Positions 11,358 through 22,062 of a stretch of DNA of 64,000 nucleotides are shown piece after piece; position 1 is the first letter of the stretch; each line of letters opens with the position of its first letter. Made by a program: the position numbers and the translations under genes. The stretch covers positions 1 to 64,000 of the forward strand of contig NW_005178979.1 of the NCBI RefSeq assembly GCF_000350225.1, written 5' to 3'. This DNA comes from Chondrus crispus. Taxonomy: Eukaryota > Rhodophyta > Florideophyceae > Gigartinales > Gigartinaceae. The notes beneath the pieces are model-generated. The model was given only the letters and a program-made list of their open reading frames with translations, did no database searches and had not been told where the DNA came from.

Positions 11358-14300
11358 TCACTTCCCGCCCTCCTTTTCGATGTAACGAACATTCCGAATC
11401 AGCCCTTTCCCGAGACTAACCATCTCCGCCACCATCTCCATCCGATCCGCCTTCAGAGTCTTGGTCTCGCCGACAGGTTCTCGAAACGGCGCCCGAGCAA
11501 GAGAGAATGCGCAACTACCCGACGCCTCCGGCCGCCACACCACATAGATCTCGGCCCGCACACACACTTCAGTAGTAAACAGTGCAAACTCTCCAAGCCT
11601 GATCTCCAGCTTGTTCCGCAGCATCTGCACCGTGTCGAACCCAACAAACGCAGACCCGCGTCCGTGGAACGGTCCCTTCCGGCTAGCCTCCTCGCGGAAT
11701 GGCACCAGCTCTCTGTTCAGCTCAAGCACCAGGTCGTACACACCCAGGTACGGTGTAAATAACGACTTCATTGTCTTGCCTGCACCCGCCTTTGTCACGC
11801 TGTCTTCAATGTGCCGCAGCGCTGACCCAGCGGACGCAACAATCATTTTGGCGATCGACGTTTCCGGACCATATCCTTGACCGAAAAACGTTCCAGCCTC
11901 ATTCTCATCTCTGTCCCATACATTGTACACTGAGAAAAACGTTCGCCCATCGCATTTCCTGGAAAACCGATCCTGCACCCGTTCGCGAAACGTCTCAACT
12001 TCTTCAAGTCTGTCACTCATGTCCTTCGACAACTCCCTTGCCTCCTCATCTTCCATCAGTACTGCTAGAGGACAAACTTCCCACGGAAAGTCTGAAAGAA
12101 AATGCAAAAACTGGCAAAAGTATCCCAACACCGACTTCCGTTTCGAGACTTCGGGCCGCAACATCATACTGGCTACCAGCACTTCCACAAGTTCCTCTCC
12201 TCTTGACCCCATCTGCGACAGCATCAAATGGCTGTTCAGCCATTTCTTGGCCATTCTCGCCACGCTTCCTATCAATGGATTTCCTAGACATGACATGTTG
12301 TCGTGGTGTCGCACTCGCTTCTCTGTTTCCCACACCACACCTTCGTAAGTTGCAGGGCTATCAATAAGGAGATCCTTCTCTTTGTCAACCTTAATACGCA
12401 ACCGATATACAAATTCTGATAGTGTGATGTCTAGAAAAGAGATTGTGGAATTTGAAGCAATCCCTTTTTCCGCAAGAGCCCCCTTCAACGAAACGTAAAA
12501 CGAGGCCTTCGCCGCACAAATCGCCACTGGGTTATCTGGCCATGCTGCAGATGTCTCAAACGTCGCCACGATGTCCAGCGGGTAAGCATGGCGAATACCG
12601 CCAGTTTGCGCAAATCCTTTTGACGGAATTCCGCATCTTCTGAGATGAGACGATGTAGCATGAACTCCTCGAATGCCCAATACAACGCCTTCCAACGACC
12701 GGAGTAGCTTGGCCAGTTCGTTAAACCCAGCAATTGCACGAGTTGCACTGGCTTCATAATGCGCGTCAGAACCAGACGCCTCCTCAAGATCACCCAGTAT
12801 TACCTGCACCTTGACATCATCTCCGAAATGCTTCTCAAACGCATATGATGTCATTTCTTGGAGTGTTCGACTGCCACCACTCCAAACTAATGCTTCTACA
12901 ATTTTCCCATTCTCGAAACTTCGGACATTTGCCTTCTTGCCCCAAAACGCCATGAACGAGGGCGCATCCCATGACTCTGGCCGCATGTCCACCCTGCGAT
13001 TCGCATCTTTCGCCAATGAAAGCGTGAAACCAAACAATCCACCTTCCAGGCGTTCGATTCTCTTTGCACGATGAGTATCTACAAGCGCACGTTTCAGCAC
13101 ATGCAAATGTTTCTGGGCCGTCAGTGCAGAACTCGCTTCGTTCCCACCCAAAATCTTCACAAAGCCATCAAATAGCGTGCACAAGGGCCGGGCAACACAT
13201 TTGGAGCCGCGAGCCTGCGTAAACAGAAATGGTAAGATGCCCACCCACGGATCCGTTTCTGCCGCCTTGCTCTCGATCACATAAATAGCCATGGTAGCAC
13301 ATTCTGCGCACCTCTCCAAAAATCCTGCATCAAACGAAGCGCACACACGCATATCCCCCAATCGCAAAGCTTTCAACCCCCCCGCTGAGATAGCGCTGAG
13401 CGCGCAGCGAAATAATTGCTCTCTCGGCGCCCGGGACGGAGCTGCCCCCTTTTTGATCAAGTTTGCCAATAGCGCAATACTGACAAAGTTGGACTTGTAC
13501 AGCCTGTGCCGGACGCACCACGCCTCGAGCAGCATCACAGTGTCAGCGAAAGCGGGTGCACCGGCCACGACAGCATAAAGCGCCTGAAGATTTGCAACCA
13601 GAGTTGTGTCGATCAAAATAGAAGCGTTGTAGGCAATGGTGGCTGGCGAAGGCTTTGCATTCTCGGAGTCGGGGCCTTCGCGGATGTGGACTTTCTCCTC
13701 GCCTAGATGGTGGTTGGCGAACACGTCATGAGGGTAGGTCGGCAGGAGGCGGACGTTGACCTCAGGATGGTCGACATGCGTGACGCACAAGACGGGCTTC
13801 GCCTCGTCGCCGTTGAGAAACGACATGACGAGCGACACCTCGGCGTACGCCTCCTCCTCCGTCTTCACAAACTGGCGCGCGAGATAGACGAGATAAAGCA
13901 ATCGCTTGTCATGATACCGATAGGCACGATAGTCCCTGGTCTGGAAAAGATCGGCGGGCATTTCCACAGCCACATCGACGACCGGTTTCGTCGCGCATTT
14001 CAGCAGGAACGAGCCGACAAGATCGACTCTCCCCGGTGGCGTGCAGACGAGCTCCTGAACTACGCCCGAGCGGCACAGAGAGTCCCTCCTCCCTTTTGCG
14101 ACCTTCCGGAGGACATTTCTTACGGCGGGGCTGTCGAGCTGCAGGGTCTTCTTCTTCGGTAGGGCGTCCAGGGATTTTTTTACCTTCTTGAGGGCATCCT
14201 CGATGCCGGCGCGCGCCGCGTCGGACAGGCGGCGGGCCTGCAGCAGGTCGGAAAGGGCGGCGGAAAGGGCCGGCGAGGTGAGCGCGTCGCCCGTGTGGCT

Positions 14301-14384
14301 GGCGTGCTTGACCGTCTCAAGCTCGTCGTACGAGGTGCGGCGCCGCTTGAGGGCGCGATCGGGGCGCGGCTGCCCGGGTGACAT
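11358..14384 (-). CDS. NOL6: Nucleolar protein NOL6/Nrap/Utp22 (SSU processome)
   Basis: The 1008-residue, intronless product is recognised as the Nrap/Utp22 family. This family is the UTP-C component of the small-subunit processome, needed for 18S pre-rRNA processing in the nucleolus. Evidence: a basic N-terminus (KRRRTSYDE near 12), a helical region, then the family's nucleotidyltransferase-like core with VDVAVEMPADLF (136-147) and DYRAYRYHDKRLLYLVYLA (151-169), followed by alternating NTase-like and PAP/OAS1-like helical repeats to a C-terminus ending WRP...YIEKEGG. In known members the NTase folds are catalytically dead and act as scaffold. Length is slightly below the usual 1050-1150. 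The ATG at 14384 (MSPGQ) is preferred over an upstream in-frame ATG at 14516, because the 44 extra residues are low-complexity. It shares strand with the RND gene but is a separate transcription unit. Confidence 0.9.
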   Translation of the reverse strand: MSPGQPRPDRALKRRRTSYDELETVKHASHTGDALTSPALSAALSDLLQARRLSDAARAGIEDALKKVKKSLDALPKKKTLQLDSPAVRNVLRKVAKGRRDSLCRSGVVQELVCTPPGRVDLVGSFLLKCATKPVVDVAVEMPADLFQTRDYRAYRYHDKRLLYLVYLARQFVKTEEEAYAEVSLVMSFLNGDEAKPVLCVTHVDHPEVNVRLLPTYPHDVFANHHLGEEKVHIREGPDSENAKPSPATIAYNASILIDTTLVANLQALYAVVAGAPAFADTVMLLEAWCVRHRLYKSNFVSIALLANLIKKGAAPSRAPREQLFRCALSAISAGGLKALRLGDMRVCASFDAGFLERCAECATMAIYVIESKAAETDPWVGILPFLFTQARGSKCVARPLCTLFDGFVKILGGNEASSALTAQKHLHVLKRALVDTHRAKRIERLEGGLFGFTLSLAKDANRRVDMRPESWDAPSFMAFWGKKANVRSFENGKIVEALVWSGGSRTLQEMTSYAFEKHFGDDVKVQVILGDLEEASGSDAHYEASATRAIAGFNELAKLLRSLEGVVLGIRGVHATSSHLRRCGIPSKGFAQTGGIRHAYPLDIVATFETSAAWPDNPVAICAAKASFYVSLKGALAEKGIASNSTISFLDITLSEFVYRLRIKVDKEKDLLIDSPATYEGVVWETEKRVRHHDNMSCLGNPLIGSVARMAKKWLNSHLMLSQMGSRGEELVEVLVASMMLRPEVSKRKSVLGYFCQFLHFLSDFPWEVCPLAVLMEDEEARELSKDMSDRLEEVETFRERVQDRFSRKCDGRTFFSVYNVWDRDENEAGTFFGQGYGPETSIAKMIVASAGSALRHIEDSVTKAGAGKTMKSLFTPYLGVYDLVLELNRELVPFREEASRKGPFHGRGSAFVGFDTVQMLRNKLEIRLGEFALFTTEVCVRAEIYVVWRPEASGSCAFSLARAPFREPVGETKTLKADRMEMVAEMVSLGKGLIRNVRYIEKEGGK

Positions 14385-15058
14385 GGCTGGGGTCACAGCG
14401 AGGTCGGCGGAGTGAGAGGGAGTGGGGCGAAGACGTGTTGGCAGTGCGACGGGGAACGGGGACGGTAGAGGGGCGCATTTCCGGGTCGCCGGCGGGCGGT
14501 GGCGTAAATGATGCATTGCTGTGCTAGTACAGCATGTGATCCGGTTGCTTTTGGCACATTATTTTCGAAAGACGTAACGAAAATGTGATTCCAAGCTGCA
14601 GTTCGGCTGCCTGATGAGGACATGCGATTTTTAGAATTTCAGGAGTCTCCCACTGGGCGCTGGGCGTCTCCCGTGCTGCTGCACTCCCACGTAGGATACA
14701 CACCTTCGAACTGCACGCTAGCTACCCTTGGTACCCTTGGGTAGAGGCAGCTCAGTGTGCGATATCCAACTATGCATTCTGTCCATACCGTACGTATAGC
14801 TGACCAGACTATAAACCGTAGACATCCTATTTGGAAACTGGCTAGACAACCGGGTGTACACCAGCCTGCCAAACCACGAACCCTGAAGAAGAGGTGTCGG
14901 AAATCTGGCGCTGCGCTTCAGTGCACAGTCCGGCTGGTCTGTTGGCACTCGGCTCTCCCTGCTTCCCCACTACGTCGATGCCAAGAAAGCAACATGCACG
15001 AGCCATGACTCGTGAGGTACTGCGCGTGCTGGTACAACATATTCCTGTACAACAGGGC

Positions 15059-15140
15059 AACTCCCTCTCTCTTTCATCCTCTCTCTTTTCCCTCTCCCTT
15101 TTCCCTCCCTTTTCCCTCTCCCTCTCCCTCTCCGTGCCGC
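15059..15140. repeat. Pyrimidine-rich (CTCTTTTCC)n tract
   Basis: About 80 bases composed almost only of C and T with recurring ctctcc/ttttcc units. It is simple sequence with no coding content. Confidence 0.75.
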
Positions 15141-15992
15141 GCCCGGGACCAGCACCACGACACGCCACCAGCAAGGTCTGTCTGGTAGCAAGGTCTGTCG
15201 CACATGTACAGTACAACTGTAGCTCGTCGCAGCTCGACTGCGTTGTTTCGCAAAATCTGAGTTCACAATGCAGGACGATGAGCTAGTCTCACAAAGAACC
15301 CCACTGCCCTCCACTTCTTTTTGTTTATGACATCACAACGTAGAGCCTCTCCCGAGGATAACCTCGCAGTGACGTCACCGCGCCAACATGCGCTTTGCTT
15401 AACATACTTAAGACCCCATTTTCGTCGGACGTCAAGGTAATGTCGTCGACAGCAGTTAGCCAACGCATGGCCGTGGTCACGGCCAGATTCGCGCGGCGCT
15501 CACGCAAGACTGCGAAGGGCAGTGGCTCTGTGGGGTTTTGGTGGCGGTTATGTGGTTGAGCCCCTGGGAAGAGCGTCATCGCTGCATTACGCCTGTTTTT
15601 GGGGGCGTTTCGGGGAGATCCGTTTGCCTGAGATTTTTGGGCTCTGTCCGAAAATTCAGCTTCATTCCAACGTGAATTTATGGTCATTCGCCTCTGCAGC
15701 GGGGCTGGTTCGCTTCCGCACGGAGATGCATTACAGAGCCCTTTTTTTGTACTGTACTGGGTTGGGGGGGGGAGGCCAAATATAGCATGCTGGCACAAAT
15801 ATCGTGTTTAATATTGCTGTTATACCGCACATTCGCTCCCGCCCTTTCGAATTTACCGCTAAATCCGGGTTCCTGTCGCTCGGTTATTAGCCAATGGTGC
15901 CAAGCAGCTGGGAGATGTGGGCCGGCACCTGGATAGTATGATCACAACGACATTGCTTACTGTAGGACGGTGGTACAGTACAAGGTTTACAT

Positions 15993-16039
15993 CGGATATT
16001 TGTGACAGAATTCTATTATAGCTTTGTCACAAATATCCG
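15993..16039. repeat. Perfect 15-bp inverted repeat with 17-base loop
   Basis: Arms cggatatttgtgaca (15993-16007) and its exact complement (16025-16039). It may be a remnant of a small inverted-repeat element or a hairpin in a transcript. It lies about 340 bases before the Harbinger transposase start, but I see no matching copy on that gene's far side. Confidence 0.7.
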
Positions 16040-16377
16040 GGTACTCCTGAAAGAGCCAATCGTTTGCAAAAAAAATAATCCTAAAACAGTTATGCCGAGG
16101 TGTATCAACATTTACTGTTATTTTCAACAAATGCATGATATGTTGCAATTGGACACAGTAGTGCGCAACTACGTGGCAAATTTCAGAGATGACCCGTATT
16201 GCGCAGCTACGTAATTCTCAAAAAAAAACGATCGGAAATGGCGCCCAAAATGCGCAACATGTGGGCTTCCCCGCCAAAACCCGACACCCAACAAAGGCCA
16301 TCACGTTCGCAACTCCCCATCCCTCCCACCCCAACTCTTCATCCCTCCTACCCCCCACTCCAAATCCCCCTCAAAAT

Positions 16378-17555
16378 ATGGCCTCACTTACCGTCGAAAG
16401 AGCAAAGAATTCCTTACAAATTCTTGCGGAGCTCGCCTTCGAGCGTCAAAATGAATTGCCAAACAACACTGACCCGATTCATCCTCCCTCTGATGACGAT
16501 AATGGCACGGATGCACCGGTTTTCGATCAGTACTACAACGCCCACGGCTCGCAAGGTATCGTCGAAATGGTCAACTTCGACCCCTTGCAATTCCAAGGCA
16601 TATGGGCTGGCTTTGAAAATTTCATTCTCGATCATTACAACACTGGTCGTGGTCGGAAGAGCACAGTCACGGCCAAAGAAATGTTGTTTATGACGATGAC
16701 TGTCATGAAACATGGCGGTGACTGGGCATTTCTTGGAAACATGTTAAATTTCAAAGTTCCCACCATGGAGCGCATGATTTTGAATTTGGTTGATGTCGTT
16801 TGCGATGCGTTTTACGAATCATACGTGGAGTATTATGCAAACAGTGGACGATGAAGGAGCTCGTGGCAAAGAAAAAGTGTTTTCCTCACTACCCTATGCC
16901 GCGATACGCTGATGTGACGTTTCAACCTTCCGTTCGCCCTTCCGGAAGCGTACAAGAGGGTAAGCACTATCATAGCGGAAAGCAGAAGATGTACGGCTAT
17001 AAGGTGGAGGTCTCCGTCTTGCAAATTCGACTAGCCCTTGGATGCAGTGATCATGAGCATGGGTCTGTCTCTGACCTCGTTATGTTTCAACAGAAGCAAC
17101 GGTGGCACCGAACCAATTTGCAAAAGCAAAACGACGAAGACACATTGGAAGACGATGGGCCTTGGGGCGAAGAATTTAAGGACGCTTGGGCAGTACTCGC
17201 TGACAAGGGTTACTAAGGCAGTGCCGAGTTTTCCAGAGTTGTGCATCCCAGCAAAAAACTCCACAATGGTGCTGTATCCCCTGCTCAAGTTTCAACAAAT
17301 CGGCACATTTCAAGAGATCGTATCACCGTGGAGAATTATTTCAGGCGGCTTTGTGGGGCATGGACAGTGCTTGGAAAAACGTGGAAATGGGCGGAAGCTA
17401 GGTACGACAGTGTTTTTCACTTGTGTGTCGCACTGACAAATTTTCAGGTCAACTGCAATCCATTGCGGGCTGATGATGGGGCGATGTTTAGGCAAATTGC
17501 TAATATTTGGTACTCTGTTCGGGTGTCCCGACATGAAAAGAGACGTACTGTGTAG
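16378..17555 (+). pseudogene. PIF/Harbinger-type DDE transposase, broken
   Basis: A decayed transposase with three recognisable parts. The N-terminal part (ATG 16378 to 16854) contains the helical region GRKSTVTAKEMLFMTMTVMKH. The central part (from about 16850, other frame) contains YADVTFQPSVRPSGSVQEGK and KMYGYKVEVSVL, followed by a GSVSD segment typical of the DDE_Tnp_4/Harbinger core. The C-terminal part (to 17555) contains RITVENYFRRLCGAWTVL, which carries the last acidic residue. One frameshift near 16850 and an in-frame TAA at about 17214 (directly after ADKGY) separate them. The family makes 3-bp TWA target duplications. I could not identify its terminal repeats. Confidence 0.8.
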
Positions 17556-17876
17556 CGCAATTATCGCGAAAAACGACAGCGTCGTATGAATGTAATGTTT
17601 CTCGCGTCTACCGTTCCGCAGTACCCAGATCGCCAGCCAAGCTATGACGATCTACAGTTGTAAGGTTAACCCGGCGGCGTTTGGCAGTGTTGTCGGCTTT
17701 GCGTAATTACTTTGTCTTTTTATGACTTAGTCATCATTTTAGAAGGATATGAGTAAATTTGATGACGGTATATCACCTGATGAGCACCTAGTCTGTACGA
17801 TTATGGCATGTTAAATGCACCATCACTAAGCCTTTGAGCACTCGTCGCCCATTTGCACTTATGACCTAGTACTGTA

Positions 17877-18059
17877 CGCGTCTCTGTACACGCTAGCGTG
17901 TGTAGGGGTGAAACTCCCCGGAGAATAGCGAGTGGCTGTAATTACTATCAGCCAACCGAGCGTACCTCATCTCGCAGCCTCGCTGTTCCGTGGTACATAT
18001 GACGCCATCGTGAGCCTCTTGCCAGCCCCCCTCTCCTGGCCATGTCTATTTCTCTTGCT
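17877..18059 (+). repeat. Left 183-bp direct repeat of the DIRS-like element
   Basis: Begins cgcgtctctgtacacgctag and ends ctatttctcttgct. It matches 22063-22245 in the same orientation with about nine substitutions. ORF1 starts 66 bases after it. It probably contains the element's promoter and the pairing sequence for circle formation. Confidence 0.85.
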
Positions 18060-18125
18060 TGAGAAATTCCCCTCAGCCTAGGCGGTGACATATTCTTGTA
18101 AGTACAAACAGATTACTTTGGACCT

Positions 18126-18824
18126 ATGAGCGTACAACCCGAACAACCCGCCGACATCGGCGCGCCGGTGCCCCGGGCCCCCACGCCTCCGGCTGTCGCA
18201 GCTGTGGCGCGCCCTGCGCTAGCTGTGCGAGCGGCGTGGGAGAGTGCCGTCCCCGCGCGTCGAGATTATGGAGATGTTGTCGCGGAGCTCAGCTCCCTCA
18301 AGTTAGTTGTAGAAGGAAGTGTGTTTGAGCGTGGCCCCCATGTACCCGTCACCGGCATGGGTTACTTCAAGCCTGCTGCTGACGCTTTCGTCTCCGAGTT
18401 GCGGTCCAGGGACCGACGCTCGGCCAAGGAATGGGAATACGTAGACGCTGCTGGCGTTTGGACCGAAATGGGACTCTCCACTCTCATAGTTGCTAAGGAT
18501 CAGAGCGAGGACGTTCCGAGCAAGGCAAGGAAACTGGCCTTGGCTGAAAAGTCTATCCATGCCGCCCTCGAGGTACTGTCTATGCGCGCGCAGTATTTCA
18601 GGGACATCACCGACCAAGGAGTCGAGGCAGCTCGCCAGATGGCATTCCTCGTGGAACAAGGGCACGACGCTTTGTTTTCAGATTCATACAAGTCTGCCCG
18701 CGAGGCGCTCACTTCTAAGTTGGAGATTCAGGCTGCAAAGATGATTGCCAAGGCCAGGTTAGAGAAGACTACTGGCATGAAGAACGCTGGACCCTCCGCC
18801 GGGGACGGGTCCAGCCCGGAGTAA
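18126..18824 (+). CDS. DIRS-like element ORF1 (putative Gag)
   Basis: An uninterrupted 232-residue protein with a proline/alanine-rich N-terminus (about 1-45), a folded-looking middle and a helical, charged C-terminal half (about 130-215), without zinc knuckles. Position as first gene before the reverse transcriptase and the general character match the capsid-like ORF1 of DIRS-order elements; sequence alone does not prove it. Its TAA stop overlaps the ATG of ORF2 (TAATG at 18822-18826), an arrangement suited to termination-reinitiation. Unlike ORF2 it carries no lesion. Confidence 0.7.
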   Translation: MSVQPEQPADIGAPVPRAPTPPAVAAVARPALAVRAAWESAVPARRDYGDVVAELSSLKLVVEGSVFERGPHVPVTGMGYFKPAADAFVSELRSRDRRSAKEWEYVDAAGVWTEMGLSTLIVAKDQSEDVPSKARKLALAEKSIHAALEVLSMRAQYFRDITDQGVEAARQMAFLVEQGHDALFSDSYKSAREALTSKLEIQAAKMIAKARLEKTTGMKNAGPSAGDGSSPE

Positions 18825-19810
18825 TGTGCCTAAAAAGAGATGGAAACGCTACGAAGGGTAAGGGGGGAGCACCTTTGTGGCAGGGGACGGCTCTCAGGGC
18901 GGACGTTTTGCGTTCGGAGTTAGGAGTCAACGAGTACATCGCCCGTCAGATCCGGTACGGTGTATTGGACATGCCGACGGTGCCCTTCGAGGACGGTACT
19001 GTACTCAGCGAGCTCCCTCAGACGGCGGAGGACAGGCAGTTTGCCACGGAGGACCTGGCAAGGGGTTGCAGGGAGGGGGTGTAAGAGGAGGTAGGGTTTG
19101 AGGAGACCGAGGCCCTTGCGAGAGGGGGCAGGATGATCTCGTCAGCCTTCACGGTCTGTCAAGGCGAGGACGAGGACCGCAAAGGAAGATTTGTAATTAA
19201 TTTCAAGCGGCAGAGCAAGCACTGGCCGAAGGGGTCAGTCAAGATGGAGACATTACAGTCCTTCGCGTTTCAACTGCAGGAGGGAGATGTGCTGATGTTC
19301 TGGGATATCAAAAGTGGGTACCGCCACTTTTATCTCCATCCTCGCATGAGAGACTTTTTCCTCTTCCGATACAACGGTCGGTACTACCGTTGCATCGTGC
19401 TACCGTTCGGCTGGGGGCGCTCTGTTCTGTGGTTCACCAAGCTGCTCCGTCCTTTGGTGAAGCACTTGCGGGAGCGCCTCGGGTACCGCATCCTGCCATA
19501 CATTGACGACTTCGCGTGTCCGCCGTCGCCGCTGGGGGGGACATCGACAAGAGAGGACTGCGCGCGCGCCGGGAAGAGACTGTCAAGGCTGTTCGCAAGG
19601 TTGGGGCTCGTCAGACACCCGGGGAAGGGATGCTGGGAAGGGACGACTACGCTCGAGCATTTGGGTTGTGTGGTGGATACTGTCGCGATGAGGGTGTTCG
19701 CGTCCGACAGCAAGGTAGCCCGCCTTCGCGTGCTAGCCAAGCAGCTCCTCTTGTCCGCGCAAAAGAACCCCCGGTGGGTATCGTTGAGGAAGCTGCGGCA
19801 TTTTTGCAGA

Positions 19811-19852
19811 GTGGCTGTGTCGATGACACTGCAGTGTCATCGACACAGCCAC
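19811..19852. repeat. Perfect 42-bp palindrome inside the RT/RNase H gene
   Basis: Left arm gtggctgtgtcgatgacact plus g, immediately followed by its exact complement with no spacer. The left arm encodes the family-typical residues VAVSMTL. The right arm is an inverted copy that does not belong. Twenty-three extra bases here account for the local frame change. Confidence 0.95.
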
Positions 19853-20024
19853 TGGGCATGCCCATTTCGCTTTCGCAGGTCTACACAAGGAGCCTCTACT
19901 TCGAAATGGCACTGTCCGGGCTCCTGGTGGAGCGCGAGGAGCGAGGGCAAAGTCGGACGGCTGCGTCGCGAGCCGAGCTTGCGAGGCCCAGACGCTGCCA
20001 AGCAGACTTCGGCGCATATGCACC

Positions 20025-20078
20025 GTGTGGCCCGTGCGCACCGTGTGCCCTGTGTGCTCCGTGTGCCCCGTGGTCGCC
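20025..20078 (+). repeat. GC-rich (CCGTGTGCC)n-like short tandem repeat
   Basis: Degenerate repetition of ccgtgtg/ccgtgcg units that would encode Cys-Ala-Pro-Cys repeats in one frame. It coincides with a change of coding frame in ORF2 and is probably a local expansion rather than protein-coding sequence. Confidence 0.6.
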
Positions 20079-21008
20079 GTGGAAACGGGGACGCAACAAG
20101 GTGCCACGACCAGTTTCAAATGGTGCGCCTTTGCCGACAATCGCTTCGCGACTTGCGCCACTGGCGTTCGCTGACAAGGGGAGAAGGACGGGAATTGGTC
20201 AGGCTGGCGCCCAACCCCACGTTGCACTCCGATGCTGCCGACGTGGGGTACGGAAGAACACTGGGATCGCAAGTGCTGGCGGGCTCGCGGGGTTTGTGGG
20301 AGGGTCAAGGCTTTTGGACGGCAGCCGATCGCCCGCACTCGATCACTTTGAGGGAACTTCTGGCGGTTCGTCTGCTATTAAAGAGGCACTTTGCTGCGTA
20401 CGTCAGCCGACCGGATGTTCAGCGCCTCTTGCTGCACGAGGACAACCAGGCAGTCTGCTTCATTTTGAACGCCATGGTGTCCGCTTCCAAGCCAATGATG
20501 GCGGAGCTACGCCGGCTTCAAGTTTTGCTGCAAACCCTGGGGGTGCGGATCGAAGCCCGGTGGTTGCCGTCCGCTGTCAACCGGTTCGCCGACGCTCTCT
20601 CCCGGACTTGGGATCCTGGCGACGTGGAGGCGACGGACCAGCTGCTGCAGTCGATCCAGGACGAGTACCAGGTGGACTCGGTGGTGTTCGCTCATCGCCC
20701 CCTCGGAGAGACGGCAGTCGCGCGACGGAAGTACTTGGCGACCCAGGTGCTGGAGGACTGGGGAGACGGGAGGGCGCGCTTGTGGAATCCTCCCTTCGAC
20801 ATGTCCCTCTGGTCATTCGCAAGGTGATAGCGGATGGTGGGAAGGGCGTCCTGGTGGCTCCCCACTGGCCAGCGCAAGCCTGGCATCTGCAGTTGGTGCG
20901 TCACACCACTACGATCAAGGTCCTTCATCCACAAGGCGCCGACTTTTCTCTACTGCGGAGTTCGAAAAATCTCAACGCCGACTGGTCCGTCGTTCTCGCA
21001 ACAATGGC

Positions 21009-22022
21009 GTGAGGGTGGTCTGGCAGGAGGGGATAAGGGATGCGGTATTGAGCCGCTGTGGGGATGACGGTGCAACGGGAAGCGCCCAGGCCGCAGCAGA
21101 CTTGGTTTCCAACCACGGATGGAGTGACGGGACTGGGACAAATCGCTCCAGCCAGATCAAGAAATGGTTTACCTTCTGCGACGAAGGTGGACGACCGCGG
21201 CTTGGGGCGAAGGAGGGGGATGTTCTAGCATATATCAGCTACTTGCATCTCGAAGGCAGGGTCGGTCCGACGTCAGTGGCGCAGTATGTCACGGCCGTAT
21301 CTCGATACCACGAGCTCCTCAACATCGATTACCCCATTCATACCTCCATGGTATCGGCTCTTGTCCGCGCATATGCGAACAAGGACGATCTTCAGGGCGT
21401 CGTTCATATGGCTCGGGTTGGGCTCCCGGCAGCCCTCATGAGGCAGATTGTGGAATGTGGGCTATCTGCCGAGGACGTGGGCACGGTCGGCTATTGTGCT
21501 ACAGCGGTGTTCGCATTTGTCTTTCAGTGCCGGTCGGTGTCTGTGGCCTATCTGAAAGACAGCGACATCACCATAACTGCAGAGGGAGTTAGTGCGGTGA
21601 TCAGTCACCGGAAAGGCAAATCTCGGTCCCGACCACTACGCCCTTCACTTCCAACCAACCCCGTCTGGACCTCTACTGCCTCGCCAAACGCATTGATTTC
21701 GAAATGGCGCTCATTGCGTTCAGCCAATCTAGGTTTCTTCAATCTCAGACGTGGACAAAAGGTCGGCACTGCCGATCTCGGATCGCGGTTGAGAACCGTT
21801 GCCCTCGTCAACGGCGCTCCGCCGCCTGGCTGCTACTTCGTATCTTACAGCGCCCGTGTCGGTGGCTTTAACGAGCTGCTCGTCCTCCAGTTCAGTCGCG
21901 AATGGATTATGACCCGTCTGGATTGGGCATCGCAGAACCAGTTTTCTGTTTACTTCGATAGCCGTATTATTGTCACCGCCGCTTCGGAGTGGTTCTTTGC
22001 GCACATGCTGCCGCATGTCTAG
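21009..22022 (+). CDS. DIRS-like ORF3, tyrosine recombinase
   Basis: A continuous frame of about 337 codons with the layout of a phage-integrase-type recombinase. It has an N-terminal SAM-like core-binding domain (about 45-125; LAYISYLHLEGRVGPTSVAQYVTAVSRYH) and a catalytic domain with VFQCRSVSV (first Arg region), ISHRKGK (Lys turn), SYSARVGGFNEL (second Arg) and SVYFDSRI (nucleophile Tyr). The second His/Lys position before the Arg is Tyr rather than His. The frame overlaps the end of ORF2 by four bases and begins with a GTG at 21009, so it has no obvious ATG. Expression by frameshift or a start within ORF2 is possible. Confidence 0.8.
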   Translation: MRVVWQEGIRDAVLSRCGDDGATGSAQAAADLVSNHGWSDGTGTNRSSQIKKWFTFCDEGGRPRLGAKEGDVLAYISYLHLEGRVGPTSVAQYVTAVSRYHELLNIDYPIHTSMVSALVRAYANKDDLQGVVHMARVGLPAALMRQIVECGLSAEDVGTVGYCATAVFAFVFQCRSVSVAYLKDSDITITAEGVSAVISHRKGKSRSRPLRPSLPTNPVWTSTASPNALISKWRSLRSANLGFFNLRRGQKVGTADLGSRLRTVALVNGAPPPGCYFVSYSARVGGFNELLVLQFSREWIMTRLDWASQNQFSVYFDSRIIVTAASEWFFAHMLPHV

Positions 22023-22062
22023 TGCTCTCCGTGCATCCGCTACCGCTTTTATTTGCCCCCTT

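Larger units (their letters stand above)
14640..16188. other. Gene-free spacer upstream of NOL6
   Basis: No supported gene. One minus-strand frame (15325-15798, 157 codons) has no family resemblance. The spacer holds a pyrimidine tract (15059-15140), several GTACAGTAC-type motifs (near 15205 and 15975) and a strong hairpin (15993-16039). It probably contains the NOL6 promoter near 14.4-14.6 kb, but I recognise no core element. Confidence 0.5.
18824..21012 (+). pseudogene. DIRS-like ORF2, reverse transcriptase/RNase H, broken
   Basis: The frame opens at the ATG overlapping the ORF1 stop. Recognisable parts: FWDIKSGYRHFYLHPRMRDF and VLPFGW (fingers/palm), the catalytic YIDDF near 19500, then RNase H-like blocks TLHSDAADVGYGRTLG, HEDNQAVCF and VNRFADALSR, and the DIRS-typical tail PHWPAQAWH. 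Lesions: an in-frame TAA at 19082-19084, a 23-bp insertion that creates a perfect palindrome at 19811-19852 and shifts the frame, a C/G-rich Cys-Ala-Pro expansion with another shift near 20030-20110, and a frameshift near 20800. The frame ends at 21012, at the start of the recombinase frame. Confidence 0.85.

Noticed and set aside
15325-15798. 157-codon minus-strand frame upstream of the Harbinger pseudogene
   Set aside because: No motif, no matching family and low-complexity flanks; treated as non-coding.
19516-21012. 498-codon open frame overlapping the DIRS-like ORF2
   Set aside because: Mostly an out-of-frame shadow; only parts (about 19850-20030 and 20800-21012) are true ORF2 sequence displaced by frameshifts.
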